Assembly (NCBI RefSeq): GCF_000349845.1
Contig: NC_020829.1
Span: 2,425,001-2,489,000, forward strand
From: Pseudomonas sp. ATCC 13867
Lineage (GTDB): Bacteria > Pseudomonadota > Gammaproteobacteria > Pseudomonadales > Pseudomonadaceae
Length of the DNA stretch: 64,000 bases
Direction of reading: 5' to 3'
A program made the translations under genes and the position numbers. Shown piece after piece: positions 1-9,551 of this stretch (positions within the stretch are counted from its first letter, which is position 1; every line of letters begins with the position of its first letter). The notes under the pieces are model-generated. The model was given only the letters and a program-made list of their open reading frames with translations. It was not told the DNA's origin and searched no databases.

Positions 1-232
1 GGAGGAAGGTGTCGATCAGCAGGGCGTCGGCGTCCGCCTGATCGGTCTTCAGTTTCAACGCCAACGGGTACAGGCGCGGGGCGGTGCAGCGGTAGAGGGT
101 AGCCAAGGCGCGCAGGTCGCCGTCGCCGCTTTCGGCGAGCAGGTGGCTGAGGAAGTTGGCTTCGTCCTGGTCGATGGTGGTCTCCGGCGGTGTCGCGGCG
201 AGCGGGGCTGCGTGTGGAGGGTAAGGATAGAT
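1..232 (-). CDS. partial ECF-type sigma-70 factor, N-terminal part only
   Basis: The minus-strand frame reads toward the window edge and contains a stretch like region 2 of ECF sigma factors (…RALATLYRCTAPRLYPLALK… followed by a DALLIDTFL helix), which normally binds core RNA polymerase and the -10 element. Codon use is typical of the neighbours. The C-terminal region 4 lies outside the window. I could not find an ATG, GTG or TTG start in frame: the frame is open back to a stop near 269-271 with no conventional start, so the 5' boundary given (an ATC near 232) is arbitrary. The gene could be decayed at its 5' end or start with an unusual codon. The family call rests on sequence resemblance alone. 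Confidence 0.42.
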   Translation of the reverse strand, partial: MYPYPPHAAPLAATPPETTIDQDEANFLSHLLAESGDGDLRALATLYRCTAPRLYPLALKLKTDQADADALLIDTFL

Positions 233-322
233 GGTGGGGTGCGCAGTGCTTCCTGCCTCGGCTTTCCTTCATCCCGGCAATGGTTGTGCGCACTATTCAG
301 ACGCGGCTCCGGGTTGCTCTTC

Positions 323-400
323 GTAGGAGCGAGCTTGCTCGCGAACCGCATGGCAGCGGAGTGCCGGGCAAGCTCTGTTCGCGAGCAAGCTCGCTCCTAC
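323..400. repeat. REP pair (inverted) of the GTAGGAGCGAGC/GCTCGCGAAC family
   Basis: Two 24-bp REP sequences in opposite orientation (323-346 forward, 377-400 reverse), each with the core GAGCGAGCTTGCTCGC, form a BIME-like pair between the partial sigma gene and the end of pobA. The same sequence recurs throughout the window. Confidence 0.9.
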
Positions 401-421
401 AATAAGGGCGGCGCTTCGCCG

Positions 422-1642
<1,221 letters not shown>

Positions 1643-1714
1643 TCACCTGCATTTTTTGTGGATTGGATTGGGCTTTGAAGGTAATTTCCAACAGTCTTCT
1701 TGGACTTTTCATGG

Positions 1715-2596
1715 ATGTGGGCGGTGATCGAACAACGTGCTGATACTCCGGTCCCGGTGTTCCGTCTGTATGGCGAGACCACCGCCTGGCCGACGCCGGA
1801 CCTGATCCACTGCGAATCCATCGCCTCGCGCAGCCGTCTGCACGACTGGGAAATCCGCCCGCACCGCCACGGCGACCTGGTGCAACTGCTCTATGTGCAC
1901 TCCGGCGAGGCGGAGCTGGAAGTGGAGGGGCGGGTGCTGCCCGTTCGCGAGGCCTCGCTGCAGGTCACGCCGGCGCTGGCGGTGCATGGCTTCCGCTTTG
2001 CCGAGGACGTGCAGGGCTGGGTGCTGAGCATGGGCCTGCCGCTGGCCGAACAGCTCGGCCGCGTGCTGGAAAGCGCGGTGCTGGAACAGCCGGCGTGTTT
2101 CGCGGTGGGCGAGGACAAGCACCACCTGGACTCGCTGTTCGAATCCATCGACCGCGAGTATGCCGGGCAGGCGCCGGGCCGCGACCTGATGCTGCAATCG
2201 CTGCTCAACGTGCTGCTGGTCTGGCTCGGCCGCCGGGCGCTGGAGCAGTCCCGTGCCGAGGCCAGCCAACAGGACCGTGGCATCGAGCACGTGCAGGCGT
2301 TCGCCCGCCTGCTGGAGCGCGACTTCCGTGAGCACCGGCCGATCGAGCATTACGCGGCGTCGCTGGGCATCAGCGCCGCGCACCTGAACGCCCTGTGCCG
2401 GCGCCTGGCCGGGCAGTCGGCGCTGCAGATGATCCACCAGCGTCTGCTGCTGGAGGCCAAGCGCCACCTGGTGTACACCGCCATGACCATCCAGCAGGTG
2501 TCGGACAGCCTGGGCTTTTCCGAGCCCGCGTATTTCTCCCGATTCTTCAAGCGCTACGCCGGGGTTTCGCCCCGCGCGTTCCGCCAGCCGCGTTGA
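1715..2596 (+). CDS. pobR: AraC-family activator of pobA (PobR-type)
   Basis: The product is about 293 residues. The N-terminal half has a cupin-like ligand pocket (…EIRPHRHGDLVQLLYVHSG…). The C-terminal ~100 residues form two AraC helix-turn-helix motifs (…YAASLGISAAHLNALCRRLAG… and …IQQVSDSLGFSEPAYFSRFFKRY…). Position divergent to pobA indicates that it activates pobA in response to 4-hydroxybenzoate, as known for Pseudomonas PobR. An upstream in-frame TTG at 1700 is possible, but the ATG at 1715 (MWAVIEQRADTP) fits the family better. It is followed after 6 bp by the LysR gene. Confidence 0.82.
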   Translation: MWAVIEQRADTPVPVFRLYGETTAWPTPDLIHCESIASRSRLHDWEIRPHRHGDLVQLLYVHSGEAELEVEGRVLPVREASLQVTPALAVHGFRFAEDVQGWVLSMGLPLAEQLGRVLESAVLEQPACFAVGEDKHHLDSLFESIDREYAGQAPGRDLMLQSLLNVLLVWLGRRALEQSRAEASQQDRGIEHVQAFARLLERDFREHRPIEHYAASLGISAAHLNALCRRLAGQSALQMIHQRLLLEAKRHLVYTAMTIQQVSDSLGFSEPAYFSRFFKRYAGVSPRAFRQPR

Positions 2597-2602
2597 GCCG
2601 CC

Positions 2603-3532
2603 ATGAATATCGATTCGCGTATCAAGTTCCGCCACCTGGTGTGTTTCCTCGAAGTGGCCCGGCAGGGCAGTCTGGCTCGCGCCGCGGATGCGCTGGCGGT
2701 GAGCCAGCCGGCGATTTCCAAGACGCTGAAGGAGCTGGAAGACCTGCTTGACGCCAGCCTGTTCGTGCGCGGCAAGAGCGGCGCCAGCCTGACCGAGGCG
2801 GGCGTGGCCTTCCTGCGCTACGCCGGCCCCTGCGTGCAGGCGCTGCGCGACGGGGTGAACAGCCTGCGCGGCGGCGAGTACGCCTCCAGCGTGGCGCGGC
2901 TGGGCGTGCTCTCCACCGTGGAAAGCTTGCTGATGCCGGAAGTGGTGCGGCGCCTGCACGAGCGGCATCCGGCGCTGGTGGTCAGCGTGATCACCGGGCC
3001 GAGTGCGCACCTGCTGTCGCAACTGCGGGTCGGCGAGTTGGACCTGGTGGTCGGCCGCATGACCGAAAGCCCGCAGATCCAGGGGCTGGCCTTCGAGCAC
3101 CTGTACAGCGAGTCCATGACCCTGGTGGCCCGCGCCGGCCACCCGCTGCTGGGCCGACCGCTGCCGCCCTCGGCGCTGGACGACTGGCCGCTGGTGCTGC
3201 CTCTGGCCGGCACCACCATCCGCAAGTCCGCCGACAGCCTGTTGGTGCAGAGCGGCCTCGGCCAGCCGCGCCGGCGACTGGAAACCCTGTCCACGGTGCT
3301 CAGTCGCCATTATGTGTTGAGCAGCGACGCGCTGTGGATCGCTCCGCTGGATTCGGTGCGCCTGGACCTGCGTGCCGGCGAGATGCTCGAGCTGCCGCTG
3401 GACGTGCAGGAGCCGGGCGGTTCGGTGGGGGTGTGCAGCAACTCGACGCTGCCGCTGTCACTCGGTGCGCACTGGTGCCTGGAGGTGCTGCGCGAGGTAG
3501 GCGAGGCGTATCGCGAGGGGATGTATCCATAA
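2603..3532 (+). CDS. pcaQ: LysR-family activator of pcaHG (PcaQ)
   Basis: The 309-residue LTTR has an N-terminal winged HTH (LVCFLEVARQGSLARAADAL then AVSQPAISKTLKELE, residues ~10-50) and a periplasmic-binding-protein-like effector domain. Its N terminus (MNIDSRIKFRHLVCFLEVAR) is characteristic of PcaQ, which activates protocatechuate 3,4-dioxygenase genes. It sits directly upstream of pcaH in the same direction. A 16-bp palindrome matching the published PcaQ site lies across its stop codon (3529-3544). Confidence 0.87.
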   Translation: MNIDSRIKFRHLVCFLEVARQGSLARAADALAVSQPAISKTLKELEDLLDASLFVRGKSGASLTEAGVAFLRYAGPCVQALRDGVNSLRGGEYASSVARLGVLSTVESLLMPEVVRRLHERHPALVVSVITGPSAHLLSQLRVGELDLVVGRMTESPQIQGLAFEHLYSESMTLVARAGHPLLGRPLPPSALDDWPLVLPLAGTTIRKSADSLLVQSGLGQPRRRLETLSTVLSRHYVLSSDALWIAPLDSVRLDLRAGEMLELPLDVQEPGGSVGVCSNSTLPLSLGAHWCLEVLREVGEAYREGMYP

Positions 3533-3544
3533 CCAATTGGTTAT
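3529..3544. promoter_or_regulatory. PcaQ operator, ATAACCAATTGGTTAT
   Basis: A perfect 16-bp palindrome, ATAACC-AATT-GGTTAT, matches the ATAACC-N4-GGTTAA motif described for PcaQ in rhizobia. It is about 105 bp upstream of pcaH, the usual LTTR distance, and overlaps the pcaQ stop codon. Confidence 0.75.
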
Positions 3545-3649
3545 GGATTCCGGGCATCTTTTCAATGTTCCGCGCCGGGCAGACGGGCGACACTCCGCCG
3601 CACTGCCTGATGCAACAGGCTCCTATAAATCCAAAAAAAGGAGACCGAC

Positions 3650-4369
3650 ATGTCCGACGCGGAGAACAGCCGCTTCGTCATTCGTGACCGAAACTGGCAC
3701 CCCAAGGCCTTCACCCCCGACTACAAGACCTCCATCACCCGCTCCCCGCGTCAGGCGCTGGTGAGCATTCCCCAGTCGATCTCCGAGACCAGCGGCCCGG
3801 ACTTCTCGCACCTGAAGATGGGCGAACACGACAGCGACCTGCTGCTCAACTTCAACCACGGCGGCCTACCCATTGGCGAGCGCATCCTGGTTTCCGGCCG
3901 GGTCATGGACCAGTACGGCAAGCCCGTACCGCACACCCTGGTGGAGATGTGGCAGGCCAACGCCGGCGGTCGCTACCGGCACAAGAACGACCGTTACCTG
4001 GCGCCGCTGGACCCCAACTTCGGCGGTGTCGGCCGGGCAATCACCGACAGCGAGGGGCGCTACTGCTTCCGCACCGTCAAGCCCGGCCCGTACCCCTGGC
4101 GCAACGGTCCCAACGACTGGCGCCCGGCGCACATCCACTTCTCCATCAGCGGCCCGTCGATCTCCACGCGGCTGATCACCCAGCTGTATTTCGAGGGTGA
4201 TCCGCTGATTCCGATGTGCCCCATCGTCAAGTCCATCGCCAACCCGGACGCGGTGCGGACGCTGATCGCCAAGCTCGACATGAGCAACGCCAACCCTATG
4301 GACTGCCTGGCCTACCGCTTCGACATCGTGCTGCGCGGCCAACGCAAGACCCATTTCGAGAACAAGTGA
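3650..4369 (+). CDS. pcaH: protocatechuate 3,4-dioxygenase beta chain
   Basis: The 239-residue subunit of the intradiol dioxygenase opens protocatechuate to beta-carboxy-cis,cis-muconate. The beta chain supplies the non-heme Fe(III) ligands. Visible are the conserved [19 protein letters not shown] region, the PYPW tyrosine region and [11 protein letters not shown], which carries the two histidine ligands. Length and the N terminus ([21 protein letters not shown]) match PcaH. A clear AAAGGAGA ribosome-binding site precedes 3650. pcaG follows after 12 bp. Expression is probably driven by PcaQ bound at 3529-3544. Confidence 0.97.
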   Translation: MSDAENSRFVIRDRNWHPKAFTPDYKTSITRSPRQALVSIPQSISETSGPDFSHLKMGEHDSDLLLNFNHGGLPIGERILVSGRVMDQYGKPVPHTLVEMWQANAGGRYRHKNDRYLAPLDPNFGGVGRAITDSEGRYCFRTVKPGPYPWRNGPNDWRPAHIHFSISGPSISTRLITQLYFEGDPLIPMCPIVKSIANPDAVRTLIAKLDMSNANPMDCLAYRFDIVLRGQRKTHFENK

Positions 4370-4381
4370 GGAGGACCGACC

Positions 4382-4987
4382 ATGCCTATCGAACTGCTGC
4401 CGGAAACCCCCTCGCAGACCGCCGGCCCCTACGTCCATATCGGTCTCGCCCTGGCCGCCGCCGGCAACCCGGCCCGCGACCAGGAAATCTGGAGCGAAAT
4501 GGCCAAACCCGGCGCGCCCGGCGAACACATCGTGCTGATCGGTAACGTGTACGACGGTAACGGCCACCTGATCCGTGACTCCTTCCTGGAGCTGTGGCAG
4601 GCCGATCATGAAGGCCGCTACGACAGCGTCTACGACCTGGAAAAGCCGTTCAACGGCTTCGGCCGCACGGCGACCACCTTCGATGCCGGCGAATGGCAGG
4701 TGCGCACCATCAAACCCGGCGTGGTGAAGAATGCCGCCGGCGTGCCGATGGCGCCGCACATCAACGTCTCGCTGTTCGCCCGTGGCATCAACATTCATCT
4801 GCAGACCCGCCTGTACTTCGAAGATGAAGCAGAGGCGAACTCCGTGGATCCGGTTTTGAACCTCATCGAGCAGCACGAGCGTCGGCAAACGCTCATCGCA
4901 AAGCGCTGCGAGGTGGACGGGAAGCTCGCTTACCGGTTTGATATCCGCGTTCAGGGTGATGCGGAAACGGTATTCTTTGACTTTTAA
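4382..4987 (+). CDS. pcaG: protocatechuate 3,4-dioxygenase alpha chain
   Basis: The 201-residue alpha subunit pairs with PcaH. The conserved N terminus (LLPETPSQTAGPYVHIGL) and the ELWQADHEGRYD segment match the family. The GGAGG ribosome-binding site at about 4369 overlaps the end of pcaH, indicating coupled expression. The 3' end (last ~29 bp) overlaps the next gene, zapE, in another frame. Confidence 0.96.
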   Translation: MPIELLPETPSQTAGPYVHIGLALAAAGNPARDQEIWSEMAKPGAPGEHIVLIGNVYDGNGHLIRDSFLELWQADHEGRYDSVYDLEKPFNGFGRTATTFDAGEWQVRTIKPGVVKNAAGVPMAPHINVSLFARGINIHLQTRLYFEDEAEANSVDPVLNLIEQHERRQTLIAKRCEVDGKLAYRFDIRVQGDAETVFFDF

Positions 4988-6062
4988 CCTCGAGACATCC
5001 GCCGAACCGGTCGCCGACCGTGTCCGGCGGCATTTCGCCGCCGCGCTCGACGAGCGCGGCTACCGAGCGGACGATGCACAGATGGCGGCGGTGGATCATC
5101 TCGCCACCTGGCTCGACGACTTCCTCGCCGGCCGCCACGGCTTCCTGCGCAAGCCGGTGGCGGGCGTCTACCTGTGGGGCGGCGTAGGGCGCGGCAAGAG
5201 CTTCGTCATGGACCAGTTCTTCGCCGCCGCACCGACCCAGGCCAAGCGCCGCGTGCACTTCCACGCCTTCCTGCAGGAATTGCAGGGGCGCATGCTGGCG
5301 ATCACCGGACAGTCCGACCCGCTGGTGCGCGTGGCCCGCGCCATCGCCGAAGAAACCCGACTGCTGTGCTTCGACGAATTTCACGTCCACGACATCGGCG
5401 ACGCCATGCTCCTGGGGCGTATGCTGAAGGTGCTGGTGGACGAAGGCGTAGGCCTGGTCTGCACGTCCAACTACCAGCCGGAAAACCTCTGCCCGAACCC
5501 GCTGTACCGCGAACGTTTCCGTCCGGCCATCGAGCTGATCGAAAAGCGTTTCGACGTGATTTCGGTGGATGCCGGGCAGGACTACCGCGAGCACAGCAGT
5601 TCGCTGGAAGAGTGGGGCAGCTTCCTCTGGCCGGCGCGCGCCGATGACCTCGAGCTGATCGGCTCCCGACTGGGGCTGGCGGCGGACGCGAAGTTCGACG
5701 AGGTGCTCAGCGTCAATCACCACCCGCTGAAGGTGCATGCCCACGATGATCACTGTGCGTGGATGGATTTCAGCGAGATGTTCGAACGCCCGCGCTCGGC
5801 CAGCGACTACCTGTGGCTGATCGAGCACTACCCGCGCATGGCGGTGAGCGGCCTCGGCCCGTTGGCGGACTATCCGCCGGACGTGAGCATGCGCTTCCTC
5901 AACTTCATCGACATCGCCTACGACCGCCAGTTGAGATTGCAACTGTTCGCCGCCGTTTCGCTGGAAGAACTGGCCGCGGGCGGGGCGGCGGCGGACTTTG
6001 CGCGGACGCTGAGCCGGTTGCGGCAGTTGAAGCGGGAGCCGTTGTCGGCGTCATCCTCCTGA
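4959..6062 (+). CDS. zapE: AFG1/ZapE-family ATPase
   Basis: The product is about 367 residues. It has a Walker A motif GGVGRGKS (about residue 70) and a Walker B motif LCFDEFHV, and the family signature around SNYQPENLCPNPLYRERFRPAIELI. In E. coli ZapE is a Z-ring-associated ATPase; AFG1 homologues act in protein quality control. Candidate starts (TTG 4938, GTG 4956, ATG 4959) all lie inside pcaG, so translation is coupled to the end of the catabolic operon. The ATG at 4959 (MRKRYSLTFNLE) was chosen. A second zapE copy elsewhere in the genome is possible, because a division gene would not normally depend on a catabolic promoter. Confidence 0.85.
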   Translation: MRKRYSLTFNLETSAEPVADRVRRHFAAALDERGYRADDAQMAAVDHLATWLDDFLAGRHGFLRKPVAGVYLWGGVGRGKSFVMDQFFAAAPTQAKRRVHFHAFLQELQGRMLAITGQSDPLVRVARAIAEETRLLCFDEFHVHDIGDAMLLGRMLKVLVDEGVGLVCTSNYQPENLCPNPLYRERFRPAIELIEKRFDVISVDAGQDYREHSSSLEEWGSFLWPARADDLELIGSRLGLAADAKFDEVLSVNHHPLKVHAHDDHCAWMDFSEMFERPRSASDYLWLIEHYPRMAVSGLGPLADYPPDVSMRFLNFIDIAYDRQLRLQLFAAVSLEELAAGGAAADFARTLSRLRQLKREPLSASSS

Positions 6063-6085
6063 GTGTGGCCTCGATTGGGGTGTCT

Positions 6086-6109
6086 GTTCGCGAGCAAGCT
6101 CGCTCCTAC
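6086..6109 (-). repeat. single REP, GAGCAAGCTCGCTCCTAC type
   Basis: A 24-bp copy of the window's main REP family (reverse orientation) lies between the convergent ends of zapE and the ABM-domain gene. Confidence 0.9.
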
Positions 6110-6229
6110 AGGTCCGCGCCGAGGTTGCTCTTCGCGCCGGCGAGGTCTTCCTCGCCGTTGCTCACCGAGAGGGCGAAGGATGGCAAGGGTCGACGCAGTG
6201 AAGCGCGAATCGCGCCGTTCCGGGCCCGC

Positions 6230-6775
6230 TCAACTGAACAGCCAGCGGGCGGCGAACCGCGTATACCGGGGCATCACCAGGTAGACCATCAGGAGCACCA
6301 GGACGGTCGCGACCAGAAGGCCGAACAGCCAGGGCTCCCGCAGCGGTGCGATCCAGTTCTGCAACGGGTGCAGTACCCACGGCAGCAACTGGGTCAGCGG
6401 GTAGATGGCCGACAGGGTGATCAGGAACTGCTTGAACGGACGGGCGTGCAGCGGTGCCAGCCGGGAGGGGGTGAACCAGAACTCCAGGCCGGTCTCGATC
6501 TCGCCTTCCTCGATGGACTGCAGCCACGGTCGCGCGCGCTCCACCAGGCGTTGGCGGGTGGGGGACTCGATCCAGTCCCGCAGGTGTTCGTGGGTATCGA
6601 AGCGCAGCACCAGGGAGTAGGGCGCCTGGGCGCCGTGCGGGCGAATGATCGCCACGCCCATGTGCCCCGGAAACTGCCGCGAGGCGTTGGAGATCTCGCG
6701 GATCCAGGCCTCGTAGTCGTCCCGGTGTTGCGGCGTCACCTGGTGGCGGATGAGCAGGGTCACGGCATCGTGCAT
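6230..6775 (-). CDS. ABM-domain protein with C-terminal membrane helices (COG3224-like)
   Basis: The 181-residue protein has a ferredoxin-like antibiotic-biosynthesis-monooxygenase (ABM) fold in its first ~100 residues (VTLLIRHQVTPQHRDDYEAWIREIS…), followed by two hydrophobic segments (about 120-140 and 150-172). ABM proteins include cofactor-free monooxygenases acting on quinol-like molecules, but many have no known reaction. The ATG at 6775 is preceded by AGGAGA, which decides this start over an upstream ATG. It is the last gene of the minus-strand operon, 11 bp after the outer-membrane channel gene. A role in quinone or hydroquinone handling is inferred from context only. Confidence 0.8.
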   Translation of the reverse strand: MHDAVTLLIRHQVTPQHRDDYEAWIREISNASRQFPGHMGVAIIRPHGAQAPYSLVLRFDTHEHLRDWIESPTRQRLVERARPWLQSIEEGEIETGLEFWFTPSRLAPLHARPFKQFLITLSAIYPLTQLLPWVLHPLQNWIAPLREPWLFGLLVATVLVLLMVYLVMPRYTRFAARWLFS

Positions 6776-6786
6776 GTTGCTGTCTC

Positions 6787-7683
6787 CTAGAGCGGGAACA
6801 CGGCGCGCAGCCACAGCGTGTCGCCCTCGGCGCGGTTGCGCACGCCGGTTTCCTGGTACGCCTTGGCGGTGAGGAACCAGCCCTGGCCGCTGTCGTAGCG
6901 CACCGAAGGGCCGATGGCGCGGGCGGCGCCCTTGTTGTCGCGGACGGTATGGCCGTCCTGCTCGTCGTCGGTGATCTGCTGGTAGAAATAGCCGCCCACG
7001 CCCACCGTCCAGCCGTTGCCGAAGGCCCAGCCGGCGGCATAGTCGACGATGAATTCATCGCCGGAGCGGTAGTCGGTGTCGTCGTTGCGCGCGTTGATGC
7101 CGTACATCACCTTGGCGTCGGCGTTGAAGCCCTTCGCGTCGATCCAGGAGATGCCGCCGACCAGATGGGTCGCCCAGTAGTTGCGGCCGATGTTGGCCAG
7201 GTCGTCCTTGTCGTATTCGCCGGTCGGCGCGAAGAAATCGATGGCCGCCACGGTGTGCAGGTTCGGCGAGTGGTGCCAGCCGATCGAGGGACCGAAGACG
7301 ATGTCGCCGACGCCGGTGTTGCGTTGCGAGTGGCCGCCGGCGGAGACGTCGAGGGTGACTACCGGCACGATGGTGTGCAGCGCCAGCGTGCCGCCCAGCA
7401 GTTCCTGCGGGGTGACCCAGATGAAGCGCGGCGCGATGGCGTCGGCGCGGACCTTGAAGCCCTGCACCGGCACGCTGCGGCCGTCGTTGCCCTTCAGTTC
7501 GTCGGCGCGGTAGTGCTGCACGTCGACCATCATGTAGGTGCCCGGCGGCGGCAGGGCGCAGCAACCGAAGCCGTTGACGCCCGGCGCGTAGACGGTGCCG
7601 CCGCCTTCGGTGGCGAAGGCCAGGGGCGTGATGCCGAAGAGGCCGAGCAGCAGGGTGGAGCGGGAGAAGGTGCAGGCTTTCAT
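6787..7683 (-). CDS. outer-membrane channel, phenol-degradation MetA/SphA family
   Basis: The 298-residue protein has an N-terminal signal peptide (MKACTFSRSTLLLGLFGITPLAFA) and the beta-barrel pattern of the Phenol_MetA_deg family (alternating aromatic/hydrophobic strands, C-terminal LWLRAVFPL). These channels are often encoded in aromatic and hydrophobic-compound catabolic operons and are thought to admit the substrate across the outer membrane. It lies between the NIPSNAP gene and the ABM gene, supporting uptake of the operon's unknown substrate. A Cys pair (GFGCCALPPPG) near residue 40 is also seen in relatives. Confidence 0.85.
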   Translation of the reverse strand: MKACTFSRSTLLLGLFGITPLAFATEGGGTVYAPGVNGFGCCALPPPGTYMMVDVQHYRADELKGNDGRSVPVQGFKVRADAIAPRFIWVTPQELLGGTLALHTIVPVVTLDVSAGGHSQRNTGVGDIVFGPSIGWHHSPNLHTVAAIDFFAPTGEYDKDDLANIGRNYWATHLVGGISWIDAKGFNADAKVMYGINARNDDTDYRSGDEFIVDYAAGWAFGNGWTVGVGGYFYQQITDDEQDGHTVRDNKGAARAIGPSVRYDSGQGWFLTAKAYQETGVRNRAEGDTLWLRAVFPL

Positions 7684-7770
7684 TGTTATTGTCTCCTGAC
7701 ATTGATCGGTGGTCGGGACGCGTGCGTCCCTCCGCCCGGCGTTGGCAATGGCGGGCGGTGGCGTGGCGGG

Positions 7771-8472
7771 CTAGTGGGCGAACAGCGGTGCCATGTCCGC
7801 TACCGGCGAGGGTTCCAGCAGGCGCACGTCGCTGGCGACGGTCAGCGGCGCGAGGCTGCGCAGGAAGCTGGTCCAGGCGGAGGAATGGCGTAGCTGCTGG
7901 CGGTGTTCCCGCAGCGCCTCGAGATGGGGGAAGCGGCGGTAGATCAGTACCTCGTTGAGTGCGCCGGCGATGGAGCTGAAGGCGGCGAATACGCCGTTGA
8001 GCGCCACCGGGTCGTCATCGAGGGCGTGCTGGCGGAAGGCCTCCCAGCAGGCTGGCACGCCGCCCGCGGAGAAACTCAGGGTGGTCTGCTCGACCAGGCT
8101 GTCCGCGCCGAACAGCGCGCCCTGGGCTGGCAGCCAGTCCTGGCCGTTGCCCCAGTGCGGGGTCAGTTCGGGCAGCGGCGCGGGCAGCAGGAACTTGCTC
8201 TCCTGGCGCGCGATGAGTGGGCGGATCACGCGGAAATATGGTTGCAGGCGCGTCTGCCCGTAGATGCCGTAGAGCCGGCTGTGCCAGTCCTCGAAGCTGT
8301 CGTAGCGGTACAGGCTGATGACCTGGTCCGTGGGGCCGCTGCGCGTGGCGAAGGCACCGATCAGGCGCTCGAAGATCGGTCGCAGACCGTGTTCGCCCCG
8401 TTCCCGCTGGGCTTCCCAGAACAGCTCCTCGGCACCCAGGTGCAGGGTATAGGCGCGGTATTCGATCAGCAT
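7771..8472 (-). CDS. tandem NIPSNAP-family protein
   Basis: The product is about 233 residues and holds two copies of the NIPSNAP alpha-beta barrel unit: LIEYRAYTLHLGAEELFWEA… in the first half and EVLIYRRFPHLEALREHR… in the second. NIPSNAP domains resemble ABM/dimeric ferredoxin-like folds, and their biochemical role in bacteria is mostly unknown. The start at 8472 (MLIEYRAYTLH) fits the domain start better than the upstream ATG at 8490, which would overlap the preceding gene. The gene is 14 bp after the maleylacetate reductase gene in the operon. Confidence 0.82.
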   Translation of the reverse strand: MLIEYRAYTLHLGAEELFWEAQRERGEHGLRPIFERLIGAFATRSGPTDQVISLYRYDSFEDWHSRLYGIYGQTRLQPYFRVIRPLIARQESKFLLPAPLPELTPHWGNGQDWLPAQGALFGADSLVEQTTLSFSAGGVPACWEAFRQHALDDDPVALNGVFAAFSSIAGALNEVLIYRRFPHLEALREHRQQLRHSSAWTSFLRSLAPLTVASDVRLLEPSPVADMAPLFAH

Positions 8473-8486
8473 GGCGGTCTCCACGC

Positions 8487-9551
8487 TCAACGGGGCTCGA
8501 CGCCGTCGAAGGCACGCTGCAGCAGCGCGCGCAGCGCCGCGCGGTCGAGGGGGCGAGGGTTGGGGTAGGGCGCGGCGACGGCGAGATCGGCGGCGCGGTC
8601 CAGGCCGTCGGCAGGCATGCCGATCTCGCGCAGCGAGCGCGGCGCCTCCAGTCGGCGGCCCAGGGCGACCAGCCCGGCGATGCCATCTTCGCTGCCCAGG
8701 GCGCGGGCCAGCGCCTGTATCGCCTGCGGCGCGGCCTCGGCGTTGTAGGCCAGGGCATGGGGCAGGATCACCGTATGCAGTTCGGCGTGGGGCAGGTTGA
8801 AGCTGCCGCCCAGTACGTGGCAGAGCTTGTGGTGCAGGCCCATCTGCACGCGGCCGAGCACCGCGCCGCAGAGCCAGGCGCCGTACAGCGCATCGCCACG
8901 GGCATCGAGGTCGCCGGGGGCACGCTGCAGTGCCGGCAGGGCGGCGGCCAGGGCGCGAATGCCTTCTTCCGCCATCAGCTTGTGCACCGGGCTGGCGTTG
9001 TGTGCGTAGAGACCTTCGGCGGCGTGGGCGATGGCATTCATGCCGCTGCTGACGCTGATCGCCAGCGGTAGGCCGACGCTCAGTTCGGGGTCGTAGATCA
9101 CCGTGCGCGGGGTGACCTTCCAGTCGCGGCCGGTCTTCTTCTCGCCGCCTTCGGTGATGCCGTACAGCGGGGTCATTTCCGAGCCGGCGTAGGTGGTCGG
9201 CAGAGCGAGGATCGGCAGCGACGATTCCAGGGCGATGGCCTTGGCCAGCCCGATGGTGGAACCGCCACCCACCGCCACGCAGGCATCTGCGCCGACTTCG
9301 CGGGCGACCTCGATGGCCTTGCTCGCGGCCTCCCGCGGCACATGCATCACCGCGCCGCCGTAGACTCCGGCGCTGCGCTCGCCGAGCAGGCCGGCGATGC
9401 GCTCGCCCAGGGCGGTCTGGTCCGGGGTGGTCAGCACCAGGGCGCGGCGCGCGCCGAAGGCGTCGAGTTCGGCGGCGACCTGTTCGCGGCTGCCGCGGCC
9501 GAAGATCACCCGCGAAGCGGGCTCGTCATGGAGGAAGGCCTGGATGCTCAT
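8487..9551 (-). CDS. maleylacetate reductase
   Basis: The 354-residue iron-type alcohol dehydrogenase-fold enzyme reduces maleylacetate to 3-oxoadipate with NAD(P)H. Family marks are the N-terminal VIFGRGSREQV, the nucleotide-binding VGGGSTIGLAKAIAL and LPTTYAGSEMTP…GRDWKVTPRTVIYDP, and the metal/active-site region GLHHKLCHVLGGSFNLPHAELHT. This joins the product of the adjacent ring-cleavage enzyme to the beta-ketoadipate pathway. Its ATG overlaps the esterase stop codon by 4 bp, so the two are translationally coupled. Confidence 0.95.
   Translation of the reverse strand: MSIQAFLHDEPASRVIFGRGSREQVAAELDAFGARRALVLTTPDQTALGERIAGLLGERSAGVYGGAVMHVPREAASKAIEVAREVGADACVAVGGGSTIGLAKAIALESSLPILALPTTYAGSEMTPLYGITEGGEKKTGRDWKVTPRTVIYDPELSVGLPLAISVSSGMNAIAHAAEGLYAHNASPVHKLMAEEGIRALAAALPALQRAPGDLDARGDALYGAWLCGAVLGRVQMGLHHKLCHVLGGSFNLPHAELHTVILPHALAYNAEAAPQAIQALARALGSEDGIAGLVALGRRLEAPRSLREIGMPADGLDRAADLAVAAPYPNPRPLDRAALRALLQRAFDGVEPR

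Noticed and set aside
323..400. CRISPR array from the many similar short repeats
   Set aside because: The repeats are palindromic, dispersed between genes, and occur as inverted pairs without regular spacers or cas genes.
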